From Aliamphritea spongicola (GTDB lineage: Bacteria > Pseudomonadota > Gammaproteobacteria > Pseudomonadales > Balneatricaceae): a stretch of 64,000 nucleotides of DNA. This document shows, one piece after another, positions 53,302-63,697 of this stretch. Position 1 is the stretch's first letter; every line of letters starts with the position of its first letter. A program made the translations under genes and the position numbers. The stretch is from positions 1,798,001 to 1,862,000 of the forward strand of contig AP025283.1 in the NCBI GenBank assembly GCA_024347235.1, given 5' to 3'. A model generated the notes under the pieces. The model was not told the DNA's origin. It saw only the letters and a list, made by a program, of their open reading frames with translations, and searched no databases.

Positions 53302-54356
53302 ATGATGCACGATTATCATAAGGTAATCATACGGCTGGCAGCTTCGCTGCTGGCCGTTTTGTTTTTAACTGCCTGTGAAAAACGCCTCAGCCAGAGGTGG
53401 TTGGTTTTACCGGCGGTACGATGGGTACCAGCTACAGTGTTAAATGGCTGGCGGCTGACAGTGCTGGCTCTGATCAGGTTATCAAGCAAACTGCAGCACT
53501 GAGCAGTGCGGCTGAAGCAATGCTGGCAGATGTGAATCAGTCGATGTCGACGTATATTGCTGATTCTGAGCTGTCATTGTTAAACCGGGCTTCGGGCACG
53601 GTGACACAGCAACTGTCTGAACCGTTATTCCAAGTGCTGGAATTGTCCCAGCAGATCAGCCATGGCAGTAATGGTGCATTTGATGTCACCGTTGGGCCGC
53701 TGGTTAATTTGTGGGGTTTTGGCCCGGATGGTCGGGTAACGAAAGCGCCATCACCGGCTGATATTCAGGCGTTACGGCAGAGCATTGGTTATCAGAAAGT
53801 GAAGCTTGACGCTGAGCGTTCAACGGTAGAGCGTGCTGAAGGGGTGTATATTGACCTGTCAGCAGTGGCGAAAGGTTATGGTGTTGATCGGCTGGCTGAG
53901 CTGATGGAATCTCACGGTATCACTGATTATCTGGTTGAAATCGGTGGTGAGTTACGGGCCAGTGGATTAAAGCTCAATGATGAGCCCTGGCTGATTGCCA
54001 TTGAGAGCCCTGTTTCCGGTAAGCGGGCGATTCAGCGAATTATTGCTGTTAATGATGTGGCAGTCGCAACGTCCGGTGATTACCGAAATTATTTTGAGGA
54101 AAACGGTATCCGTTTTTCGCATACAATAGATCCTGCAACAGGCCGGCCGATCAGTCATAAACTGGCGTCGGTTACAGTGTTGCGTCCTACCTGTGCCGAA
54201 GCGGATGCACTGGCAACTGCGTTTACGGTCATGGGTGAGGAAAAGGCTTACGAATATGCGATAGCCAATGGCATTGAGGCCATGTTTATCGTGAAAAGTG
54301 ATACTGGTTTTGTTGAGAAACAAACCCCGGGATTTGCTGCTTATTTAGTAGAGTGA
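53302..54356 (+). CDS. apbE: FAD:protein FMN transferase ApbE (one frameshift)
   Basis: A lipoprotein with signal and lipobox LFLTAC, about 351 residues. It transfers FMN covalently to threonine in the SGAT motifs of NqrB and NqrC. Motifs are GFTGGTMGTSYSV, NLWGFGP, DLSAVAKGYGVD and SHTIDPATGRPI. One A is lost from the run near 53379. It lies six bases after nqrF. Confidence 0.94.
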
Positions 54357-54439
54357 TCCTGGTCAGTGTCAGATGTTATGAAGTTAAGTACAATGCGTGC
54401 TGCAGTAGACAAGCGCGTATCTATTTCAGGTGAGTGAAA

Positions 54440-54673
54440 ATGACTGAATTGATTTTTGCCATAGTGATAATGTTGTTGCTGGTTGCCGGAATGGCAATTG
54501 GTGTAATTCTCAAAGGTAAGCCTATCACCGGTTCCTGTGGTGGTATGAGTGCGCTGGGCATGGATACTGCCTGTGATGTATGCGGTGGTAATCAGGAAAT
54601 CTGTGAGACTGAACAGCAGAAGAAGCAGTCTGCCTCTGCTGACGCGGCTGATCTGGGTTACCAGGCTAAGTAA
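54440..54673 (+). CDS. nqrM: Na+-NQR maturation protein NqrM
   Basis: Intact, 77 residues from ATG 54440 (GTG 54434 possible), preceded by AGGTGA. An N-terminal membrane helix is followed by four cysteines in GSCGGMSALGMDTACDVCGG and CETEQ, the iron-binding set proposed to deliver iron to the NqrD/E centre. It closes the nqr-apbE cluster. A short TGTCAG/CTGACA stem at 54712-54732 may end the transcript. Confidence 0.93.
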   Translation: MTELIFAIVIMLLLVAGMAIGVILKGKPITGSCGGMSALGMDTACDVCGGNQEICETEQQKKQSASADAADLGYQAK

Positions 54674-54809
54674 ACCGTCATCATCACGAAGCTTTTATGT
54701 CGCAGTTAGTGTGTCAGGGTTTAGCTCTGACAGGTTTTGCCGTAGCATAAGCTAACTTGTTGTTAAGTATTAATTTACGGTGTTGAAGTAAATCAGAATA
54801 GGGAATGTA

Positions 54810-56207
54810 ATGGCTGTATATGACTACGATGTCATTGTAATAGGCTCAGGTCCTGCCGGCGAAGGTGCGGCGATGAACTCCGCAAAAAAGGACGCCGGGT
54901 AGCGGTTATTGAAGTACAGGATTCTGTGGGTGGTAACTGTACTCACAAGGGTACTATTCCTTCTAAAGCGTTGCGTCACTCTGTTAAACAGATCATTGAA
55001 TTCAACACCAACCCGATGTTCCGTGATATCGGTGAGCCACGCTGGTTCTCTTCCCTAAGGTACTTAAGCGTGCTGAGAAGGTTATCTCTAACCAGGTAAT
55101 GATGCGGACCAACTTTTATGCCCGTAACCGGGTAGATCTGTTCTTTGGTCAGGCAGAGTTTGAAGACAAGAATACTGTTCTGGTGAAGGGAACTGTGAAG
55201 GGTGATGAGCGCCTGCGTGCCAAGAATGTGGTAATTGCCACCGGTTCACGTCCTTATTCACCGACGGATATTGATTTCAGCCATCCTCGGATTTACAACA
55301 GCGATACTGTTCTGAATCTGGAGCACACTCCCAAGACAATGATCATTTACGGTGCCGGCGTAATCGGTTCTGAATATGCATCTATCTTCAGTGGCCTGGG
55401 TGTAAAGGTTGACCTGATTGATTCCCAGAGTCGTCTGCTGTCCTTCCTGGATGCAGAAATTTCTGACAGCCTGAGCTATCACTTGCGTAACAGCGCGGTG
55501 AAGATCCGTCATAATGAAACCTATGAAACAGTTGAAGCGGACGAGCGCGGTGTAACGCTGACGCTGCAATCCGGTAAGAAAGTCCGTGCGGATGCGTTCC
55601 TGTGGTGTAACGGCCGTACCGGCAACACTGACATGCTGAAGCTGGAAAATATCGGTCTTCAGGCAAACGGCCGTGGTCAGATTAAGGTTGATGAGTTCTA
55701 TCGCACCGAGTGTGAAGGCATTTATGCCTGTGGTGACGTCATTGGCTGGCCGGCGCTGGCTTCAGCGGCGATTGATCAGGGCGTTCTGCATCTTCTGATA
55801 TGCTGGATGCGGATGACTTCCGTTTCATCAACGACGTGCCAACCGGTATTTATACCATTCCTGAAATCAGCTCAATCGGTAAAACGGAAGAGCAGCTGAC
55901 GGAAGAGAAAGTACCTTATGATGTTGGGCAGGCATTCTTTAAAGATACCGCCCGTGCCCAGATTTCCGGCGAGCCTGTTGGTATGCTGAAAATTCTGTTC
56001 CACCGGGAAACCCTGCAGATTCTGGGTATTCACTGTTTCGGTGACCAGTCGTCTGAGATCGTACACATCGGTCAGGCGATCATGAATCAGAAAGGCGAAG
56101 CAAACACGATTAACTACTTCGTGAATACTACCTTTAACTACCCAACCATGGCTGAAGCCTACCGTGTAGCGGCTATTGCTGGTCTGAACCGGGTGGCGAA
56201 TCTGTAA
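54810..56207 (+). CDS. sthA: Soluble pyridine nucleotide transhydrogenase (three frameshifts)
   Basis: About 466 residues. It balances NADPH and NADH. FAD motif [12 protein letters not shown], then [13 protein letters not shown], in which one of the two redox cysteines of lipoamide dehydrogenases is replaced by Thr, as expected in SthA. The NAD motif is [14 protein letters not shown], and the C-terminal dimer region follows. Lost bases lie near 54893, 55055 and 55785. An sth gene next to the nqr operon is also seen in Pseudomonas. Confidence 0.95.
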
Positions 56208-56227
56208 TTTTGCAGGTCTTGCAGTAT

Positions 56228-56254
56228 AAAAACACGCCTTCTGGCGTGTTTTTT
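56228..56254. terminator. Bidirectional intrinsic terminator
   Basis: AAAAACACGCC and GGCGTGTTTTTT form an 11-base stem around TTCT between the convergent sthA and the PilZ-tus operon. Confidence 0.88.
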
Positions 56255-56275
56255 GTATCCGGGTTTAGAAAAAGA

Positions 56276-56576
56276 TCAGTTACTTTTTCTGTATCGTCTT
56301 CTTTCTTATAGAAGCTGTCTTCGTAATAAATACCTTTGATCGCCAGTCGGCGTTCCAGAAAGCGGTTGTAGTATTTCCAAAGCAGAAAGGCCGGGGTCAT
56401 GCTGACCATGATGCCTACCATCAGCGCAGAACCGGTATATTCTTCATCAACCAGGCTGGTCGCCCATTCCAGAAAGCCTGATGCGTCGATAATCAGGTAA
56501 TACGCGCCGAGGCCGGTCAGGCCCAGTGCCACGCCAATATGGTGCAGCATTTTTGCCGCTTTTCAGGTTTAGTCAT
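56276..56576 (-). CDS. Small two-helix membrane protein (two frameshifts)
   Basis: About 101 residues after adding one A near 56545 and one near 56287. It starts at ATG 56576, 12 bases after the tus stop, with a Lys-rich N-terminus (MTKPEKRQKMLHHIGVALGL), two membrane helices (LGLTGLGAYYLIIDAS and GIMVSMTPAFLLWKYY), and a basic-to-acidic tail ending KKEDDTEKSN. No family was recognised. Co-transcription with tus and PilZ is inferred from spacing. Confidence 0.6.
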
Positions 56577-56587
56577 GGTATATCAGA

Positions 56588-57432
56588 TCAGTTGATGTAT
56601 TTGTGGACACGCAGGCTGGGCAGGAATGGTACAGGATCAATTTTAAGGTCGCTGCGCAAACTGCGGCTGCGTTGTTCAGGGGAGATGATAGCGGTTGGTT
56701 ATGCTCGGGTAAAGTTTCCCCGGGCTGAAGGGGAATCAGCATAGGTAAAGATACGTTTTGCGCTTTACGGATCATCTGATCATTTTGTTTCCAGAGCAGA
56801 TTGGCTCGCATCACCGGTACCTGCGACTGTAGCTGAGCCAGCATATCGCCGGGCATCAGGTGTCCCAGTGCATCAATCTGCATCTGGATGTGTGTCTGGC
56901 TGGTATCCATTTTCTGTAAACGCTGCAATGCCTGCTCCGGCGTCAGCTGTTTAATGCTCCGGCCGCTGGTATACCAGCTGAAGCCAATCTTGACCGGTCT
57001 GCCTTCGATGATGGGGATCTGCCGGTAACACTGCCGCAGATGTATTCTTGAATAGCCGTGATGCTGAAGCGTTTCGGCCAGCAGAGATTCCCGCCGGGTA
57101 AGTTGATTCTGTAAATCACTGTCCTGGCTCAGCCGGTGGTGGGTGGCCAGCGTCTGAAAAGCCTGTTTAGCGGCATTGACGCTAAGGGCTTTTTCAATCA
57201 GTGATTTGTCAGCCCCGATTAGGCCGTGCTGGGTACGTGTGACCCTGCCATCCTGGCCGTCCCGGTACCAGATATCGTTAAATAATGCTGCACAGCTGGG
57301 CAGGTCGCAGATCTGTTCGTCAGGTAGCCAGAAGGGAAGTTTGCTGTGGCAGAGTTGTGCGGAAAAAGCATTCAGGCGCCGGAGCAGGGTGTCCAGCGCT
57401 TCTATTAATTCGTAGGCAGGTGTCTGAGCCAT
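56588..57432 (-). CDS. tus: Tus-like DNA replication terminus site-binding protein (one frameshift)
   Basis: About 282 residues. Compared from memory with E. coli Tus it aligns along its length: N-terminal ELIEALDTLLRRLNAFSAQL with DLVDRLNTTFRQMEQELAIF; SRIHLRQCYRQI with GLITLNAYRTL; VKIGFSWYTSGRSIKQL with LRFGWANKHIIKNL; and VPVMRANLLWKQNDQ with the PVKVQPIARVWYKGDQ strand. A His just before this region may correspond to the TT-lock His. One A is lost near 56642; the corrected C-terminus ends SLRVHKYIN. Tus bound to Ter blocks replication forks from one side. No Ter consensus was found nearby. It overlaps the PilZ stop by one base. Confidence 0.82.
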
Positions 57433-58012
57433 CAGTCCAGATCGATGTTGCCCTGCAGCTGCAGTTCCTTGGATTGCAGTGCAATAATGTGGCGGGCAAT
57501 GATCATACGGCTGCTTTCCGGCATACGGCAGAACTGAATACCGACATTGCTGCTGTCTGAGCCATCTTCATTGGCGGTTGAATAGAGTACTTTGCCGTAA
57601 AGTAGCAGGCCGATGCAGGCTTCCTGAAAAACCAGCTTAAGGGCCAGGTATTCGCCGCTGCTGACCTGGCGATGTGTGTCAAAACTCAGTCCGCCTTCGC
57701 TCAAGTTGATTTCCTGAGTTTTAATGTCGTCAAATTCCACACCGTGACTGGCGATTGTTTTGGCAATTGCATCGATCTTATTGGTGGTGACTTCCAGAAA
57801 AGTCCCCATGGTTGGATCTTTTGTGCAATTTTGCGCAACAAATGAGTTGTATCGGTGTCAAGTTCCTGTAGCTGACTTAACAGAGTAAAGAAAGGCGAGA
57901 CCTTAAACTGCGTTGGCAGAGAGCTGGCCTGCATTTCCTGTTCGCTGATAACTTGAAAATCCAGGGATACGTTCTCGCTGATACGATAGTACTCACGGCG
58001 TTCGGGATTCAA
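57432..58012 (-). CDS. PilZ-domain protein (one frameshift)
   Basis: About 193 residues. The N-terminus ERREYYRISENV carries the RxxxR c-di-GMP motif, and NLSEGGLSF near residue 120 carries the second (N/D)xSxxG motif, with GKVLYSTANED and SNVGIQF strands after. The two motifs are unusually far apart. One base is lost near 57812. A PilZ gene also precedes lol genes in Pseudomonas. Its stop overlaps the tus start (TGATG), so the two are co-translated. Confidence 0.8.
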
Positions 58013-58108
58013 AGCATGCTCCTGAGCAAGTTAATACAAGTTTGAGTATAGCGAATATTATTCTGATTTTGTTAGAGAATTTTTCGAGTCTATGATTTAA
58101 TCCGAGCC

Positions 58109-59353
58109 ATGTTTAGACCATTTTCTATTTATGTAGGTTTGCGCTACACCGCAGCCAAACGCAGCAATCATTTTATTTCCTTCATTTCATTGGTTTCTAT
58201 GCTCGGGCTGACACTTGGTGTCGCAGCGCTGATCCTTGTTTTGTCGGTTATGAATGGTTTTGACCGTGAACTTAAAGGCCGTATTTTAGGGATGGTGCCT
58301 CATGCCACTATTACCGATTATGGCCAGCCTCTGCTTGACTGGGAAACACTGGCCAGTCAGGTTGAACAGGAGCCGGATGTTAAGGGTACCGCACCCTTTA
58401 TTCAGGCGCAGGGTATGCTGACAAACCGTGGTGTGGTTCGCGGTGTTGTGATCAACGGTATTAATCCTGAGCTGGAACAGAAAGTTTCTATTATCGATGA
58501 TCATATGAAAGCGGGCAGTCTGGATGCTCTGCAGCCGCGTAAATATGGCATTGTGCTGGGGGCTTTACTGGCTCGCTCAATGGGCGCATCCATTGGTGAC
58601 AAGGTGACGGTGGTTCTGCCAGAGGCGTCTATCAGTGTGGCCGGTGTTGTTCCCCGCTTAAAGCGTTTTGAGGTTGTCGGTTTATTTGAAGTAGGTGCTG
58701 AGCTGGATGCCAGCCTGGCATATATTCATATTGATGATGCTGCACGTATTAAGCGAATTGCGGAAGGTGTGGATGGTCTGCGCCTGGAGTTTACGGATCT
58801 GTTTGATGCGCCGCGGCGGATGACTCAGATCGTTTCAGCGACAGGTAACTATTACCGTGCCAGTGACTGGACCCGGACCCACGGAAACCTGTTCCAGGCG
58901 ATTCAGCTGGAAAAGCGTATGATCGGTCTGCTGCTGTTTCTGATTGTTTTTGTAGCGGCGTTTAACATTGTGTCGACATTAGTAATGGTGGTGACTGACA
59001 AGAAGGCTGACATTGCTATCCTGCGTACGCTGGGCGCAACGCCTGGCCGGATTATGCGAATATTTATGGTGCAGGGCACAGTGATCGGTGTTATCGGCAC
59101 GCTGCTGGGGACTGCTCTGGGTGTTTTGCTGGCCCTGACCGTGACGGATCTGGTGGCATGGGTTGAACGAACCTTTGGTATTCAGTTCCTCAGTGCTGAT
59201 GTTTACTTTATCAGTTATTTGCCTTCACAACTTCAGATGAGTGATGTCTGGGTGATTGTGACGACAGCTTTATCAATCAGCTTCCTGGCGACCTTATATC
59301 CGGCGTACCGGGCTTCAAAAACTCAACCTGCGGAGGCGCTGCGTTATGAATAA
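58109..59353 (+). CDS. LolC/LolE-family lipoprotein-releasing permease
   Basis: Intact, 414 residues. One N-terminal helix (FISLVSMLGLTLGVAALILV), a periplasmic domain of about 220 residues, and three C-terminal FtsX-type helices (ADIAILRTLGATPGRIMRIF between the first two). It extracts outer-membrane lipoproteins for LolA, powered by LolD. It overlaps lolD by eight bases. Only one such subunit gene lies here, and nothing after lolD encodes a second, so it may form a LolF-like homodimer. Confidence 0.92.
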   Translation: MFRPFSIYVGLRYTAAKRSNHFISFISLVSMLGLTLGVAALILVLSVMNGFDRELKGRILGMVPHATITDYGQPLLDWETLASQVEQEPDVKGTAPFIQAQGMLTNRGVVRGVVINGINPELEQKVSIIDDHMKAGSLDALQPRKYGIVLGALLARSMGASIGDKVTVVLPEASISVAGVVPRLKRFEVVGLFEVGAELDASLAYIHIDDAARIKRIAEGVDGLRLEFTDLFDAPRRMTQIVSATGNYYRASDWTRTHGNLFQAIQLEKRMIGLLLFLIVFVAAFNIVSTLVMVVTDKKADIAILRTLGATPGRIMRIFMVQGTVIGVIGTLLGTALGVLLALTVTDLVAWVERTFGIQFLSADVYFISYLPSQLQMSDVWVIVTTALSISFLATLYPAYRASKTQPAEALRYE

Positions 59354-60035
59354 TCCGGCGGATCTGGTTCTGCAGTGTGTATCGGTTAAGAAGGTCTATG
59401 GTGACGGCGACGCACAGGTAGAGGTTCTGAAAGATGTCAATCTGGATGTGGCTAAAGGCGAGCAGCTGGCTATTATCGGTACCTCAGGTTCCGGTAAAAG
59501 TACTCTCCTGAACTTGCTGGGTGGACTGGATGTTCCCACTTCAGGTGAGGTGAAGGTCGCTAATAAGCCACTGTATCTGATTAATGAAAAACAGCGGGCA
59601 GAGTTGCGAAATAATGCGCTGGGCTTTGTTTATCAGTTTCATCATTTGCTGCCGGAATTTAATGCGCTGGAAAATGTTGCCATGCCGCTGCTGATTCGCG
59701 GCGAGCCAATCAGCAGTATTAAAACCAAAGCCAGAGAGTTGTTGGTGGCTGTGGGTCTTGAGCATCGTATCGAACACAAACCTTCCATGCTCAGTGGTGG
59801 TGAGCGTCAGCGGGTAGCGATTGCCCGGGCGCTGGTCGCGAACCCAGCCTGTGTGCTGATGGATGAGCCGACTGGTAACCTGGACCGTAATACTGCTGAA
59901 GATATTCAGGCACTGATGCAGCGGTTGAATGAAGAGCTGGAAACTTCCTTTGTGGTGGTAACGCACGATCCTCAGCTGGCGCATAAACAAGGCCGAGTGC
60001 TGGAGTTACGAGACGGTTGTTTACAGCCGGTATAA
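59346..60035 (+). CDS. lolD: Lipoprotein-releasing ABC transporter ATPase LolD
   Basis: Intact, 229 residues. Walker A GTSGSGKST, Q-loop FVYQFHHLLPEF, ABC signature LSGGERQRVAIARAL, Walker B VLMDEPTGNLD, and H-loop VVVTHDPQLA. It powers release of outer-membrane lipoproteins from the inner membrane. Translationally coupled to the permease. Confidence 0.96.
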   Translation: MNNPADLVLQCVSVKKVYGDGDAQVEVLKDVNLDVAKGEQLAIIGTSGSGKSTLLNLLGGLDVPTSGEVKVANKPLYLINEKQRAELRNNALGFVYQFHHLLPEFNALENVAMPLLIRGEPISSIKTKARELLVAVGLEHRIEHKPSMLSGGERQRVAIARALVANPACVLMDEPTGNLDRNTAEDIQALMQRLNEELETSFVVVTHDPQLAHKQGRVLELRDGCLQPV

Positions 60036-60038
60036 AGT

Positions 60039-60064
60039 AAAAAGCCGCGTTTATCGCGGCTTTT
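60039..60064. terminator. Bidirectional intrinsic terminator
   Basis: AAAAAGCCGCG and CGCGGCTTTT form a ten-base stem around TTTAT, between lolD and the convergent DUF2062 gene. Confidence 0.87.
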
Positions 60065-60067
60065 ATA

Positions 60068-60628
60068 TCAGGGCTTCTTATTGTTGTTCTTGCGACGGTG
60101 TTTCCAGCTGCGGTTTACCTGCCAAACCCAGAATGCCTGCATTAGAAAATAACCCAGAATGCCGGCAACAATGCCACAAATGACAGAACCAAGCAGCAGT
60201 GGTTGCCATATGTGGTTCAGGCCACTCGACAGCCAGTCCACACTGAGTTCAAACTCAATTGCCTGCGCCGGTAAATCCATTAGCCAGACACCTACCAGAT
60301 AAGCAAAGTAGAAAATCGGCGGCATGGTGATCGGGTTGGTGATCCAGACTAGGCCGACAGATATAGGCAAATTACTGCGTACGAAAAGCGCTAAAACCGC
60401 GGCAACAAGCATCTGGGCAGGGATCGGCAGAAAGGCGCAGAAAAGCCCGACCATGAATGCCCTGCAGACTGACTTGCGTGTCAGGTGCCACAGGTTAGGG
60501 TTGTGTATGTGATTACCCAGCCAGCTAAGATGCCGGTTTTGCTTGAGCTTTGCCTCGTCGGGCATGTACTTGCGAATTAATTTGCGCGGCATTCGTGACG
60601 CACTTATATTGTCGAATGGGAGCGTCAT
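60068..60628 (-). CDS. DUF2062 membrane protein
   Basis: Intact, 186 residues from ATG 60628, behind GGGAG; the internal ATG 60592 (MPRKLIRKYMPDE) matches typical family starts but lacks a ribosome-binding site. Family features are FMVGLFCAFLPIPAQMLVAA and the SVGLVWITNPITMPPIFYFA helix, then a Lys/Asn-rich tail. Function is unknown. Position next to comEC and the lol genes is conserved with Pseudomonas. Confidence 0.88.
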   Translation of the reverse strand: MTLPFDNISASRMPRKLIRKYMPDEAKLKQNRHLSWLGNHIHNPNLWHLTRKSVCRAFMVGLFCAFLPIPAQMLVAAVLALFVRSNLPISVGLVWITNPITMPPIFYFAYLVGVWLMDLPAQAIEFELSVDWLSSGLNHIWQPLLLGSVICGIVAGILGYFLMQAFWVWQVNRSWKHRRKNNNKKP

Positions 60629-60671
60629 TATGCCTACTCCCGTTGCTTAAGCCAACACTGTGAGATCAAGG

Positions 60672-62990
60672 ATGATCGGTTTTTCTATCGCTATAATTCT
60701 GAGCAACTATTCTTTCTGCCCGCTGCCGGTTGGTTATGGCCTGTGGCAGCGCTTTTCTGTGCTGCTTTTCCTGTTTTTCGCCGTTTCGGTTTGTTCGCCT
60801 TCTGCCTGGGAATGGCTTATGTGTTTTTCTGGGGACAGTGGCAGTTAAGTCATCGTCTGCCTTTGGACGACAGCCCTTATGATGGCATTGTCAGCGGTGT
60901 GGTGGTGGGCTTGCCGGATGAATTTCCGGACCGGGTCCGGTTTGAGTTGTTGCTGGATGCGTCACCTGTTGGCGCTGATTCGCTGAGAAAGATCCGTTTA
61001 ACCTGGTACAGGCATACACAGAATATTAGCCCCGGGCAGCGCTGGCGTTTCTCTGTTCGCCTTAAGACACCGCGAAGTCTGGTTAATCCGGCGGGATTTG
61101 ATTTTGCGGCCTGGCATTTGTCCCGGGGAATAGATGCTCGTGGGTATGTCCGGTCTGACTTGTCACCTGAGTTATTGGCTGATGATGCTAAAGGCTTGGT
61201 ACGGCTTGACCGGCAACGCTATAGGCTGAGCAAGTGGTTGGAAGGGGTTGGTTTTAGCAAACTAACATTGGCGACCTTACAGGCGCTGTTGCTGGGGATA
61301 AGCGTTTTCTTTCTGATACGCAGTGGCAGCTTTTGCAGGATACCGGCACTGTGCATCTGGTGGTTATCAGCGGATTGCATATCGGCATAGTGTGTCTGCT
61401 GGGTTACTGGCTTGCAGCACTGTTACAGCTGCCACTGGTTATGCGTCGGATTCAGGTAGCAGATCTTCGGCGTGGAAGAATAGTGCTTGCTTTAGTGTTT
61501 GCCACTGTTTATGCCTTTTGGCCGGCTTCACAATACCGACTCAGCGTGCACTGATCATGGCGGCTGCATTATTGCTGCCGCCGATTTTAGGGGTTGTCAT
61601 ATCTGTTTGGCAGCGGTGGTGGCTTGCTATGCTGCTGGTTTTACTGATTCAGCCACTTAGTCCTTTACAGGCCGGGTTCTGGCTATCCTTTTTGCGGTGG
61701 CGGTTTTGCTGACGGTGGCGACCGGAGAAACTGGTCAGGGGCGTTGGGGTGTATTCAGGCGGATGTTGCTTTCTCAGCTGGCCATTTTTGTAGGGCTTTT
61801 CCGATACTGCTGATTTTTACCGGTAATGTTTCGCTGATTTCTCCGCTGGTGAATATTGTCGCTATTCCTTATATCAGCCTTATCGTGTTGCCGGCTTTGG
61901 TCGTGATCATAATGCTGGTAGCGCTTGGGCTTACCGGGTTGTCGGTAATGCTTGCTGAAGAGTTGCTGTCATTGTTCTGGCGGGGCCTGGCATGGGGAGA
62001 TGATCTGTTAAATCAGTCTGGCTTTATTGTTCAGGCAGAAGAAAAGCTGACTGAACACTTTACGCCGGAGCCCGAATATCTGCTGTTGGCAGTTGTGGGT
62101 ATTGGTCTGCTGCTGTTGCCGCAGGTGTTTCCGTTCAGAATCATTGGTGCAGTGTTGTGTCTGCCTCTGTTGTTTGGCCGGGGGATACTGTTCAGCAGGG
62201 AGATTTCAAAGCCTGGGTGCTGGATGTGGGGCAGGGGCTGGCTGTACTGGTTAAAACCTCCGAGCATTCTCTGCTATTTGATACCGGCGCCAGCTATCCC
62301 GGTGGCAGCGTTGCTCAGAGTTTTGTTATTCCGTCTGCGGGAAGGTCCGGTGTGAATAAGCTGAACTGGCTGGTGGTGAGTCATGGAGATAATGATCATT
62401 CCGGCGGGTTTGCGGATGTAAACAGGCAGCTTAAGCCCGGTGAAGTATTTTTGGCAGCGCTGAATGGCAGGCGCGTGTGGAAAGTGACAGCGGAAGATAC
62501 TTGCCTGCGGCGCCGTAAAGGAATTGCAGGCGGACGGGGTGCGGTTCAGGTTTGTTCAGCCGGATAGTAAGTGGTCGGTAAATGAGAATAATAAATCCTG
62601 TGTGCTGCTGGTTGAGAATGATAGCTGCCGGCTGGTATTGCCGGGGATGCTGAGGCAATTATTGAAGAGCAGATTGTAAGAGAAAACGACCCGTTAGCGG
62701 CTAAGCATACCTGGCTGGTGGCGGGGCATCACGGCAGTCAGACATCAACCGGTGATCTGTGGCTGGAATGGTTGCAACCCCGACAGGTGATTTTCAGCAG
62801 TGGTTATAAAAACCGCTATGGGCATCCTTCTGAAAAGGTTATCGAGCGGCTGGAGCACCGTTTGGTACCATGGTTGGATACAGGCCAGCATGGGGCGGTG
62901 GCGTTATCAGCGCAGAATAATAACTGCAGTGCCTTGGCAGCGCGTCAAGTTAAGTGGCGATATTGGTTAGTGGATTCTATTCGCCAATGA
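60672..62990 (+). CDS. comEC: ComEC/Rec2 DNA internalisation protein (many frameshifts)
   Basis: About 775 residues after correction. The inner-membrane channel imports single-stranded DNA during natural transformation. Order: N-terminal helices, an OB-like DUF4131 region ([20 protein letters not shown]), the competence domain ([20 protein letters not shown]), then a C-terminal metallo-beta-lactamase-like domain ([39 protein letters not shown]). At least six breaks occur, near 60745, 61305, 61525, 61693, 62190 and 62515. A GTG at 60660 is an alternative start. No other competence gene is in the window. Confidence 0.92.
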
Positions 62991-63069
62991 GTCGCTATGT
63001 TACAGTAGCCCAGCTCTAATTTAGCGGCTTGGTTTTAGCCTGTATCTGCAAGTTTCTGGGAGGCAGTAG

Positions 63070-63688
63070 GTGTTTGAATTACTTCAGTCCGGCGGTTGGT
63101 TAATGATTCCGATCATCGGTTGTTCTGTGATTGCTCTGGCGATATGTCTGGAGCGCTTGTGGGTACTGCAAAGGACCGGGTTGCGCCGGCTAACCTGTTA
63201 GCACGGGTCTGGGAGCTGGCACGTAAAAAGAACTGGGTGCTGAGCAGCTGAACCAGATTCGCAACGAAAGCGCATTGGGTAAGATTATTGTTGCCGGTCT
63301 GAACAGTTCTTCCCATGGCCGGGAGATTATGAAAGAGAGTATTCAGGAAGCTGCCAGTCATGTTGTGCATGAGCTGGAGCGTTTTCTGAGTGCGCTGGGT
63401 ACCATTGCCTCAATTGCACCTCTGCTGGGCTTACTGGGTACGGTTATAGGAATGATTAAGGTGTTTTCTGAAATCATGCTGCAGGGAACCGGTAACGCTA
63501 ACGTGCTTGCCGGAGGTATTTCGGAAGCTTTGATTACGACAGCCGCTGGTCTGGCTGTAGCCATTCCGGCGCTCATGTTCCACCGCTACTTCCAGCGTAA
63601 GGTCGATACCCTGCTGGTGGAGATGGAACAGGAAGCGATCAAACTGGTTGAAATCGTCCACGGCGACCGTGCCGTTGATTATGAATAA
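63070..63688 (+). CDS. exbB: ExbB/TolQ-family proton channel (two or more frameshifts)
   Basis: About 207 residues with a GTG start at 63070. TM1 is GGWLMIPIIGCSVIALAICL. After a cytoplasmic loop come TM2 and TM3 in the MotA/TolQ/ExbB domain (LSALGTIASIAPLLGLLGTV and SEALITTAAGLAVAIPALMF). With ExbD it transduces proton motive force to an outer-membrane or envelope partner. Breaks lie near 63176 and 63233. This pair follows comEC in Pseudomonas as well; no tonB is visible. Confidence 0.9.
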
Positions 63689-63697
63689 GGCTGTCCT

